A program made the translations under genes and the position numbers. Source: Orychophragmus violaceus (Eukaryota > Streptophyta > Magnoliopsida > Brassicales > Brassicaceae). Taken from it: a stretch of DNA of 64,000 nucleotides. The notes beneath the pieces are model-generated. The model did not search any database and was not told the DNA's origin. It worked only from the letters and a program-made list of their open reading frames with translations. Below, in pieces: positions 53,584-62,955 of this stretch (the stretch's first letter is position 1; the number at the start of each line of letters is the position of its first letter). The stretch lies in contig CM058236.1 in the NCBI GenBank assembly GCA_030180135.1, forward strand, positions 56,881,728 through 56,945,727. The letters are read 5' to 3'.

Positions 53584-54570
53584 CTGGTGATTTGGTCACA
53601 GGAAGTCTAATATAATGTTTAGACAAATCTTATCTTACTTATATAGAATTTTGTTTTTTAACCATTAATAATTAACATAATCATATACTTGTCAAATCAA
53701 TTTTTTTACCAATTAATTTTTTTTTACATAATATTAACATAAATATAAAAGATTCATACAAATCTTTCTAAAAAAAAACTAAATATGTATTCTCTAATAA
53801 AAATATTTTTAATTATTTTTTAAAAAGTAAATAAATATTGTTTTTCCTTTCTGCTGATTTGGTCACAAGAAGTCTAATATAATGTTTAGTGACTTTAGTC
53901 AAGTCTTATCTTATTTACATAGGATTTGTTTTTAACATTAATGATTAACATAGTCATATACTTATCAAATCTAATTTTTAAAACATAAAAATTTTACCAA
54001 TTAAATTTTGACATAATATTAAAATAAATATAAAAGGTTCATACAAATCTTCCTAAAATAGAAAAAAAACTAAATACGTATTCTCTAATAAAAATACATT
54101 TAATTATTTTTAAAAAGTAAATAGATATTGTTTTTCCCCTTTTGCTGATTTGGTCACAAGAAGTCTAATATAATGTCTAGTCAAGTCTTATCTTATTTAT
54201 ATATGATTTTGTTTTTAACATTAATGATTAACATAGTCATATACTTATCAAATCTAATTTTGATACATAAAAATTTTACCAATTTTTACATAAATTAACA
54301 TAAATATAAAAGATCTCACACAAATCTTTATAAAATAGAAGAAAAAAACTCATAAAAATATATTTAAATTTTTTTACAAAAATATTTAAATAATTATTAT
54401 TCTTCCCATTCTGCTGATTTGGTCACAGGAAATGTAATATATTTTTAGTCAAATATTATCTTATTTATATAGGATTTTGTTTCGACATTAATAGTTAACA
54501 TAATCATATATTTTTTAAATCTACGTTTAATACATAAAAACTTACCAATTAAAATATGACATAATATTAA
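53584..54570. repeat. Tandem array, four units of about 270-290 bp
   Basis: CTGCTGATTTGGTCACA(A/G)GAA begins units near 53584, 53851, 54142 and 54412. Each unit continues with a collinear AT-rich body (GTCTAATATAATGTTTAG, TCTTATCTTA(C/T)TTATATA, TTAACATA(A/G)TCATATACTT). It lies upstream of the F-box pseudogene start. The DNA at 53346-53583 is AT-rich with no gene. Confidence 0.9.
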
Positions 54571-54865
54571 AGGAAATTACCGGAAACAATCTTGTAAATT
54601 ATCTTTATAATTATAATAATCTTGGTAAGGTTAAGTTTTTGAAAAAAACTGACCAAAAGACTTGTAAACCATAAAATTTATTTTTATTTACGAAAATGCC
54701 AGAAAACTTATTTAATAATATAAATTTTAAATTTAAACAAATAATTAAATAAACAAAAAAGTAAAAAGAAAACTAATATTTTTTTGTTTCTTGTGAGACG
54801 TGTTTTCCGGCGAGTCTTCCAGTGAGTTTTCCGACGAGTCTTCCGGCGAGCTTTCGACGAGTTGA

Positions 54866-55625
54866 TGGTAGACTTATGCTATATTATTGTAGACTTGTGT
54901 ATCGTTTAGGTAGAATTAATCTTTTATTTCTTCGGTTTAGTGAGTGTAGACTTATTTAAAGGTTTCATTTGAATAAGTTGTAGACTTGTTTGAATGTCGA
55001 GTTAATTATTGTAGACTTGTTTTCTGTATGAAAAACTAATATAATTATTTTATTTAAATTAAAAACCCAACTAATGTCCTTAATCTACGATTTCTTCATT
55101 TTATAAACTAAACAAAATTTTTTTGTACAGAGTCTTCCGGCGAGTTCTGGTAAGGTTTCTTCTTCTCTTCACGGTGGGTTTCTTCTTTCCATCCTTCTTC
55201 ATTGAAATCATGATTGTTTCCCTTCCTCATGCGACAATGATTGTTCAAATGTATAGCCCTACTCGTCGGATTTAGGCAACGATGGTGACAGCGGAGTAGG
55301 CTTATTGAAATTGGGTGGTGTTAAACGATTCCGACAAAATAAATAGACATTTCGAGTGATATTTGTATTATTTTTTTTTAAAATCGGTGGTTGTGGATGT
55401 TAGATTTTTTGTAATAATTTCATGGTTGATGGTAGATGTATGTATTGATATGATTGTTAAATTACGTTTATACTTGAAATATCAATTCATATTTTATTAT
55501 AGAATTATATATTATTGTAGACTTTTTTAGAGGTTTCATTTGAATGGTTGTAGACTTTTTTGGGTGTTGAGTTAATTATCGTAGCCTTGTTTTCAATATT
55601 TGTTTGAATGATTATAGACTTGTTT
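54866..55625. repeat. GTAGACTT motif array, left arm
   Basis: (T)GTAGACTT recurs near 54869, 54887, 54950, 54980, 55012, 55516 and 55547, with one-base variants near 55585 and 55613. It lies in AT-rich non-coding DNA containing ACTTGTTT and GAGTTAATTAT phrases repeated in the same order. Confidence 0.85.
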
Positions 55626-55639
55626 TGGGAGGATATTTC

Positions 55640-55972
55640 TTACTTTATTTCTTCTTCTACAACATGTTCACGAGCCTTGTTCACACTATCTCTCTGTTTA
55701 ATCTCAACACAAAGCCTAAAGGCTCGATCTTTACAAAGACGCAAAAACATGTTCAAGTGTCGACAATTCCCAACACTTATAGGAGGTGTATCCATCGCCA
55801 AGTTCCGAGAATATTTATTTGGTAACATGTATCTCAGCTCCACTCCGTGGGTTATATTATACACACCATAGTCTTCGTACACCATTCTAACATAAAAAAT
55901 CCCATCGAGTTCTATAACCTCCATTTGCCGGAAACTAACAAAATTTTCATTATAGCGAACAATGGGGATATA
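55640..55972 (-). pseudogene. MULE transposase N-terminal fragment
   Basis: On the minus strand YIPIVRYNENFVSFRQMEVI is followed by ELDGIFYVRMVYEDYGVYNI, VELRYMLPNKYSRNLAMDTP and MFLRLCKDRAFRLCVEI, ending EEEIK-stop at 55640. The wording is that of the N-terminal PB1-like region of Arabidopsis-type MULE transposases. The upstream coding end is separated by the nested Pack-MULE and seems to continue at 57295-57325 (VIFSRSYIP across the joined site). There is no catalytic domain. Confidence 0.65.
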
Positions 55973-57284
55973 GGGCGCTCGGGGTGTACCCCCACCCAAA
56001 GTATGAAATAAGTCTGTAACTATCCGGTTTTTCAAACACAAGGTTTAACCCCACGAATTCTCTTTCTCGAGTTGTAACCACATAATGTTGACTTTCTGTT
56101 GACTTTTAACGTTTTTGTTAAACGGACGTTAAATGCAATCTTACAAACCGCAATCCGAATTAAAATTAGGACAAAACCAAAATTAACCCAGATTAAATTC
56201 CAAATCAAGTTAAAATCAAAATTAACCCACTAAACCCTCCCAAACCGACTGTAACCGTAATAAATCCCTAAACCCAAACAAAATCGTTAAAAAATAATCC
56301 TCAAATCTTAACTTTTCTCTTTCTCCTCTTCGCGAAAAAATAATCCCCAATCACCAACAGCTCTCAAAGCTTCACCACCTTCGTTAATGGCTAGCTAATT
56401 CGTCACATGTATTTCGTCGAACAGCTTACGTGCGCTTCTTCCATGGATGAAACTAAGCTTATCACTCCAAGAGAAACAATCGCTTGTGACCCAGTTTCTC
56501 TCTCACTGTCTTCAATACTATCAAGATAAATCCTCCGCTGTCTCCGTCGTAGGAGACAACGTTTTCACTTTTGTCTCCCCACCGTGGTGCAGCTCATACG
56601 CTAAACTCATTTTATGGGTCGGAGACATTAAACATCTGATTTCTCATTTGTCGGCTCCCCTCTAAGAAACTCTGGAGCCATCCACTCAGGCAGTTAAAGC
56701 AGTTCAATGAGAAGAAGTTTCATATGTCAGAACAATTTTTTTTCCACCTGCACTTATCTGCAGTAATTAAATCTTAAGAGAGCTTACTGTTCCTGCAATA
56801 GATTTTGATGGTATGAAAGTGGTTGCCTTGAATCTTGACAGTCCAAAATCACAAACCTGAGACAGGGGCAAGGTCGAGTTTGATATGTTACAGAAACAGA
56901 CAACGTTAGGTTTCATATCAATCAATAAAGCTTTTTTTTTATTTGGTAGGATTTGGAGTTTTTTTTATAGGGATTTCGTGTTGGTTTAGGGATTTATTAC
57001 GGTTACAGTCGGTTTGGGAGGGTTTGGTGGGTTAATTTTGATTTTAATTTGATTTGTGATTTAATCTGGGTTAATTTTGGTTTTGTCCTGATTTTAATTC
57101 GGATTGCGGTTTGTAAGATTGCATTTAACGTCCGTTTAACAAAAACGTTAAAAGTCAACAGAAAGTCAACATTATGTGGTTACAACTCGAAAAAGAGAAT
57201 TCGTGGGGTTAAACCTTGTGTTTGAAAAACCGGGTAGTTACAGACTTAATCTATACTTTGGGTGGGGGTACACCCCGATCGCCC
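55973..57284. mobile_element. Pack-MULE with long terminal inverted repeats
   Basis: The outer ends are GGGCGCTCGGGGTGTACC at 55973 and, on the reverse strand, GGGCGATCGGGGTGTACC from 57284. They are the tips of about 310-bp terminal inverted repeats (55973-56285 and 56972-57284) that match almost throughout. The flanking direct repeat TGGGGATATA is at 55963-55972 and 57285-57294, 9-10 bp as for Mutator elements. The approximately 690-bp interior carries a gene fragment instead of a transposase. Confidence 0.9.
56400..56905 (+). pseudogene. Captured DOG1-like gene fragment
   Basis: The frame from 56447 reads MKLSLSLQEKQSLVTQFLSH, then CLQYYQDKSSAVSVVGDNVF and PPWCSSYAKLILWVGDIKH, the pattern of the DOG1 domain (YYxxKS...SPPWxSSxExxLLWxGDxKPS) found in seed-dormancy DOG1-like proteins and TGA factors. 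A stop follows at 56663-56665. Further weak islands (RELTVPAIDFDGMKVVALNL) lie downstream. The fragment lies wholly between the two terminal inverted repeats, so it was captured by the Pack-MULE. The DOG1 assignment is by motif memory, moderate confidence. Confidence 0.5.
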
Positions 57285-57514
57285 TGGGGATATATGAACG
57301 ACTGAATATCACAAAATAACAACTATTGAAAAAGGACAAAATCCTAAACTAAATCTTGAAATTTGTAAGAAACAAAGCCAAATTTGGTATTTTTAGCCTA
57401 GCCACCAAACACTGTCAATGACGAAGCTGAACACCCACTAGATGCTCCAACCAACACAACTAACACATTTAATTCATTAAAAGTTTACCATAACTTACTA
57501 ACACTTATTAAGTT

Positions 57515-58210
57515 TACATCATTAAAAGTCTACATCCACTCAATAATAACTTAGGTATACCTTATATTATACAAGTCTACCATATAGTAGATTAAAACAA
57601 GTCTACCATACAGCTTAAATGTTTATAATACAATTAAGTCTACAACTAAAAATAAATCTACGATGAAGTTTGATAAATCTGCGCATCTATGACGTTTTCA
57701 TCTTCCCTATAAAATCAGCTACAAAGACATAAAAGTATACAAGGAAATTAATAAGTCTACTATGGAAATATAAATCTACGATTATACATGATACATCCAC
57801 TTGGTGAAAGTCTCTGAACTCCAAGATTAAATCTGCAACGGCAAAATAAATCAACTACCGTACAATTTAATTCTACAAATTGGTTAACACATCTACTATT
57901 CGACTAACAAATATACAAAACAAGTCTACAAATAGGTTGCTATTTCAAACAAATTTGGTGTCATACATAATAACTCTGCAATATATACAAAAAATCTACA
58001 TCAATTTCCAAAGTCTACGACAACGTAAATAAGTTTACAAAATAATTTTAGCGACCATCAAATAAATCTATAAATTCCTAAAACAAATCTATAGTCCTAA
58101 AATCAAGTCTACAATCCAAAAAACATCTAGAGTCCATATAACAAGTCTGCAACCCAAATATTAAGTCTACAACAAACACACCAAGTGAACTATCAAAGAC
58201 TCGTAGACTT
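57515..58210. repeat. AAGTCTAC motif array, right arm
   Basis: AAGTCTAC or AGTCTAC occurs near 57525, 57565, 57597, 57644, 57748, 57925, 58012, 58105 and 58165, with many AAATCTAC variants between. The orientation is opposite to the left arm, except for one GTAGACTT at about 58205. Confidence 0.85.
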
Positions 58211-58337
58211 ATTTTGGTAAATTATTTCAGAATCAAGTAAACTTAAATTTTCATTAATGGTAGTTTCGTAATATCGTTTTTTGAATACACACTATGAAAG
58301 GGAAATATGGGTAAAATATTGTTTACGTCGAAGTGAT

Positions 58338-59501
58338 TGATATATCATGGTTTTAATGTATTTTAAGCCATAATCTATGTACATAATCGAGTCATTTTAA
58401 GTGTCTATCGAGTCTTTTAGAATCATTTACAGGTTTTCACACGTTTGTAGATATTCTGGAGATTTTGGAGCTAATTGGGAGATTTTGGAGCTTGAGACAG
58501 AGATGAAAGAAGTCACCATTGACATAGGAGCTGAGAATCGACCGGTGCAGCTCTTGAATCGGTCGACAAAGACTGCCAATCACGATTATACTCCAAGTCA
58601 TGAAGACTTTTAAAGATTTGCAAAGATGGCCCAAAAGTTTTATTAATTAGAAAAGAGACCAAAACGTGTATTAGCCTTTTAATTAGGTATTTAGAGTTTT
58701 CATTTATTCAGGCGTTATTTTACATTGAGGGAGATTTTGCATAGAGATCTGATAATCCAAAAGAGAATATTTTTAACCCTGTTTCTTATTCTCTTTTATG
58801 TTATTGAGTTTCTATTCATCATGTATATTGTTATGATTGCCATGTTTTAGTAGTTCTGTAGTTAGGTTTAGGGATTCTCGTTAGGGCTTTCATGGAATGT
58901 TAGATTAATTGATTAGTTAGGATTCATAACTTCAAGTTCTTTGTCTAGGTTGATCTTAATGCTAATCTGAATTGGCCACTTAGATTATTTATATTGGGTT
59001 GATTAGCGCAGCGAAAGTTGATTAATTAGCTATAAAATAACCTAGGTGAGAAATTTGTCTATTCGCAAAGAAATTTAGTTTATGGAAATTGTGAACGAAC
59101 GAACCTGAGATTAATGCATGTTTAGAACTCTAGAACTCGCAAAGAGATTTGGTTTTCTAGGTTGTTAGACATTTTTAATATTCGCAATGAAAGATGGTTT
59201 GTTGTAATTTCAAGATTCTCTTTCTAGAAATTTGATAATTTGGATTCCCGATTGATCGACCAGCTTATATTCCTGATTTCCTGAAAACTTCTCTAAACCT
59301 ATCGCTTTTGCTGCTTGATTACAAACCTTTCTATTTAAATTCTTGCATTGCTTTACTTTCCTTACACCATTCCTACTTAGCTTAACTCGATACTATAAAG
59401 TCTATCTTGAGAGTCTTGAGTCTTTGTGGATTCGAGCCATATATACTACAATTTCATTATGTGCACTTGTAGTATAGCCCTAGGGTATTAAAACTTTGAT
59501 A
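58338..59501 (+). repeat. 5' LTR of copy B
   Basis: It starts TGATATATCATGG and ends near the TTTGATA phrase before the primer site. A paired palindrome module of degraded form (TCGACCGG, TCGGTCGA) is centred at 58541.5 and 58562.5, spacing 21. Confidence 0.8.
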
Positions 59502-59511
59502 ATATTGTTTT

Positions 59512-59530
59512 TAGCGCCGTTGCCGGGGAC
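59512..59530 (+). other. Primer binding site, tRNA-Asp type
   Basis: TAGCGCCGTTGCCGGGGAC differs by one base from the standard TGGCGCCGTTGCCGGGGAC used by Athila and Tat elements. Confidence 0.9.
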
Positions 59531-59654
59531 TTTTTTGAGTCTCTGATAGATTTAAGTTTAGAGTTTAGACTAGGCTTTTCTTTTAGTTTTACTGACATCG
59601 TTCTTGCTTTGTCGTTTGTGTGTTTCAGGTTTAGCGAAAAACACTACACTTGCA

Positions 59655-59683
59655 TCGATCGACACATAGTCTGCATCAGTCGA
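59655..59683. repeat. Paired TCGATCGA module, copy B leader
   Basis: Cores are TCGATCGA centred at 59658.5 and TCAGTCGA at 59679.5, spacing 21, in the wording GCATCGATCGACAC...GCATCAGTCGACAC. Confidence 0.85.
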
Positions 59684-59819
59684 CACAAGTTACAAATTCA
59701 GATAGTGCATGCATCATCGTGCAACCAAAAGCCATCCGAACAAAGAGATTTTTTTTTCTTCGAAACAAGAGCTTGCAAATATAGAACGAACGAACGGAGA
59801 AGCAAAGAAGCCAGTTGAG

Positions 59820-60665
59820 ATGTTGAATCCTAACAATGTAGTGTTGGTACGGGATGAGGCTGGTATTCTAAGAGACCTTCAGAGTAATGCCTTCAAAGAT
59901 CAGGGTCAGAAACTAGATGGGGAAGGACGTCCCATCTTACCAGTTGTTGATGCGGGTGCAGAATAGTCTGGTGTTGCTACACAGGTTGCTGGCGCTGCTG
60001 CTGCATAGGCGCAAGGAGTCACGCAGGTCGCGATAGGAAGGACACTCGCTGATTATAACAGACCTAATGAGTTCTATGCAACCATGCCTTCGATCAGACC
60101 TTCTCCGATACAGAGGAATGATTTTGAACTAAAGACGTCATACTACACTCTCGTCGGACAACATCAATTTCATGGTCTTCCTCATGAGCACCCCATGGAC
60201 CATATCGATAGATTTGAGGATTTGGTAACTAGCATGAAGCACAACTTAGTCAGCTATGATTTCCTACATTGCAAGCTCTTTCCACACTCTCTTAGTGGGG
60301 AGGCTGCTGACTAGTTAAATCAGGTACCAACAGGTTATCTTACTACATGGAATCCTACCAAGAAGTTCTTTTTGCGCAACTACTAGATGATGTCAGATCA
60401 AATCAGATTCGTTCGAAAGCCTTTAAGGTTGCTTGAGTGTGTTTTAGAGCGTACCAACGTTACTGTCAACACCATGTTTTCACAAGTACCGTTGCTGAGC
60501 ACATTCTTTAGTTGTGTTGACTGGAAGTATCGTATGGCGTTGGATGTTGCTAGCAGTGGAAACTTCAAAACGAGGTCTTATGAGAAAATAAGTGAGTTGG
60601 TTGAGAACTTGGTAACTAGCAATAACACCAAGAATGCATACTTTGAGAGGAAGCAACTCACATGA
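59820..60665 (+). pseudogene. Athila-type gag, degraded, internal deletion
   Basis: Start MLNPNNVVLVRDEAGILRDL. After two TAG stops it continues TLADYNRPNEFYATMPSIRP and HQFHGLPHEHPMDHIDRFED, then LFPHSLSGEAAD-stop-LNQVP, the retrotransposon gag core. A section that should include WxxFKxYQRxCPHHG is missing. Coding resumes in another frame as QVPLLSTFFSCVDWKYRMAL and ENLVTSNNTKNAYFERKQL before a stop at about 60663. It is non-functional and is followed by non-coding DNA with the conserved stem-loop. Confidence 0.85.
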
Positions 60666-60741
60666 AGCATATATTAATTTCAATTTTCTGAGATGAAGAA
60701 TAAGTTGGACTCTATGCACAATGACTAAAAGCAAGTGCTTG

Positions 60742-60757
60742 GTGGGAGGCAACCCAC
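60742..60757 (+). other. Conserved GTGGG-AGGCAA-CCCAC stem-loop
   Basis: Same stem and loop as at 1524-1541 in copy A, in the corresponding place downstream of gag. Degraded paired palindromes follow at 60875.5 and 60897.5 (spacing 22). Confidence 0.6.
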
Positions 60758-61466
60758 TTGTGAGCATATAAATATGCATTTTTATTTAGGTTTTGGTTTT
60801 ACTTGTGTTTTGGTTTTTCTTTTTGTGTCGGTCCATGTACAGATTCAAGATGTCGAGCATAGAAGCATGCACCGATTGATGTGGACATGTGAACCGGTCG
60901 ACGCAAAGCTTGAACGAGGAACGAAGAGAGGGAGAAAAGACGAACGCGTCGACCTAGATCGATGTAAGCAGGTCATTGCAGTTGTGAAATATCGGCATTG
61001 CTCGACGCGACCTAGATCCATGGGAACATGTCTAAAGTAACACAATAAAAAGGGAAGAGCAGCTGATAAAAAAATGATACCAATGGGGAAAAATCAGCTG
61101 CTGAAGTGAGAAAAGGGAGAGGAAATGAGCTAGAAGTATGGCAGTCTGTGTGATCAGGTACTGAATGAGTAAGAGCCCATGTATCTTCTGATCGATACTC
61201 CCTCAGTGAGACCACAGCTAATTGTTTACATAGGTCAGAATGGTGAATTTGAATGTCTTGATTGATTGTGGAGTTTACTTGGGACAATTTCTAAGTGTGG
61301 AGGAAGTAAATTGTTGTCTCGATCTACAGGTTCATTGTGGTTTACTAAAGGGAATTTGAGAGTGCTTCTTCGAAGACGAAATGAGTTTCGGAAGTTTTCA
61401 AACTTCTTCTCCTATACTTGGTTTTCTGTTTACTTAAGGGCAAACAAAGGCTAAGTGTGAGGGAGT

Positions 61467-61826
61467 TGATATATAATGGTGTTTTGGGTTTTAAGCCATG
61501 ATATATGTACATAATCTAGTCATTTGAAGTGTCTATCAAGTCTTTTAGAATCATTTACATGTTTGCTCATGTTTGGAGATATTCTGGAGATTTTGGAGCT
61601 AATTGGGACATTTTTGAGCTTGAAACCGAGATGATAGAAGTCACCATTGACATAGGAGCTGAGCATCGACCGATTAGCTCTTGAAATGGTGAAGTCATGA
61701 AGACTTTTTAAGATTTGTAAAGATAGCCTAGAAGTTTTATTATTTAAAGAAGAGACCCATAATGTATATTAGCCTTTTAATTGGGTTTTTAGAGTTTTCA
61801 TTTATTCACGCTTATTTTACATTGAG
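61467..61826 (+). repeat. Truncated 3' LTR of copy B
   Basis: It follows the polypurine tract AAGTGTGAGGGAGT and is collinear with 58338-58720 up to ATTTTACATTGAG, then is lost. About 800 bp of LTR are missing. Confidence 0.85.
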
Positions 61827-61859
61827 ATATTTCCAAAGGCTAATATACATTATGTTATT

Positions 61860-62394
61860 TGTGAGATCTGAGATTCACACCAAGAATTTGTAATCGTGGA
61901 TTTGGACTTTTAGGTATAGAAATGGTATAGTTTCCTATGAATCAAAGACTTTATTGAGATTTATCGTCGAGATAGAACAAACACAATCGAAAAGAGAGTA
62001 CAAAATATGATAATCGAGCTATCTAGTCGAAGTGTTCTTAGCTAGGGTTGGAATATCTTGAATGAATCGTCACTTCTTCTTTAAATAGTCTCGACTTTGA
62101 TCTTCTTGTTCCGATATTTCGGCCTCGCCGTCATAACGATCTCCGAGATTTACGTGGATCAGTTGAACTGACGAAGACCGGGTTGCTCTATCTCCACGTC
62201 ATCTTTTGCCGAGCTCGAGCTCGATCGCCTCTCGCTTCGGCCTTGCTTGGGCCTTGTCAAGGTATCATTCGTTTGGGCTCAGCAAAGTAATTGGCTCGTC
62301 TCTTTGTCTTGATTCTGGAACGGGCTCATGAATACGGGCCTTTTTTTTATTTGTTAATGGGCCGGATTTCCTAGAGGGAAATCCAGTACCAACA
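61860..62394 (-). repeat. 3' LTR of a minus-strand Ty3/gypsy-like element
   Basis: On the minus strand it runs from TGTTGGTACTGG (62394) to AGATCTCACA (61860), 535 bp with TG...CA ends. A candidate TATA (CTATTTAAAGAAG) and a later AATAAAG signal are in the right order for this strand. It is preceded on that strand by a polypurine tract (62395-62409). No primer site follows it, so it is a 3' LTR. Confidence 0.7.
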
Positions 62395-62409
62395 ATAGCC
62401 CCCCAGCCC
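62395..62409 (-). other. Polypurine tract of the minus-strand element
   Basis: On the minus strand GGGCTGGGGGGCTAT directly precedes the LTR start TGTTGG. Confidence 0.65.
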
Positions 62410-62955
62410 ATTGATTTCGACAAGTCGAGGTTAATGGGCGATTGGCATTCTCGGGAAGAGGCGTGCGCCTCGGGTGTAATAAACCTAATGATTACTTCCG
62501 CCCCATCCGTAGATCTTGTTTCGATCTAACGGTCAAGAGCGGCGCGTGGGTCGAACTGGACTGGTTTTTAGCGCGTCGACAGTCTTCGCGTGTTTGTTTG
62601 AGAATTTTATCTCCTACCGTGGATCTGGTCGATTACCAACGGCTAAGATTCGAAGGTCGTGAAGAGTCTTTTCAGGCTCGTTCTTTTGCTGATGTGACCT
62701 AATCATCGTGCGTTAGCAGCCGTCGATTTTAGATCAACGGTCAGAATGAGGGAAAGCGAGGAGTCCAAATCATCTCGATTACTACGAGTACGGTTAGGAT
62801 TTTGCACGATTCCCATTATAATTTTCTTATATTTGCCGAGGGTGGTTTTTCTCCTTCCCACTTTTGCTTCTTCTTTTCCCTTGCTCTGATTTTTATCGTC
62901 GGAGAAATTTCCTCTTAAAACCCTTTGCTTTCTTTATTCCGATACATCGCTTCCT

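Larger units (their letters stand above)
54575..58330. mobile_element. Mutator/VANDAL-like non-autonomous remnant
   Basis: Limits are approximate. It contains a minus-strand MURA-type N-terminal coding fragment (55640-55972, continuing beyond a nested insertion at 57295) and dense arrays of GTAGACTT (left, 54866-55625) and AAGTCTAC (right, 57515-58210), so the two arms are mirror-image in motif orientation. No long terminal inverted repeats are evident, as is usual for VANDALs. No transposase core or DUF1985 gene remains. The Athila-like copy B begins directly to the right at 58338. Confidence 0.55.
58338..61826 (+). mobile_element. Athila-like gag-only element, copy B, truncated in 3' LTR
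   Basis: The 5' LTR (58338-about 59501), a primer site of tRNA-Asp type, a degraded gag, the conserved stem-loop, a polypurine tract and the first 360 bp of the 3' LTR are all present. No pol remains. The 3' flank of gag (61060-61466) matches copy A around the copia insertion (2400-2552 joined to 10308-10577), which establishes one family. The 3' LTR breaks at about 61826, followed by a short inverted copy of its own sequence. Confidence 0.85.

Noticed and set aside
58338..61826. Gypsy element with pol in copy B
   Set aside because: The DNA between gag and the 3' LTR is only about 0.8 kb and carries no RT, RNase H or integrase motif.
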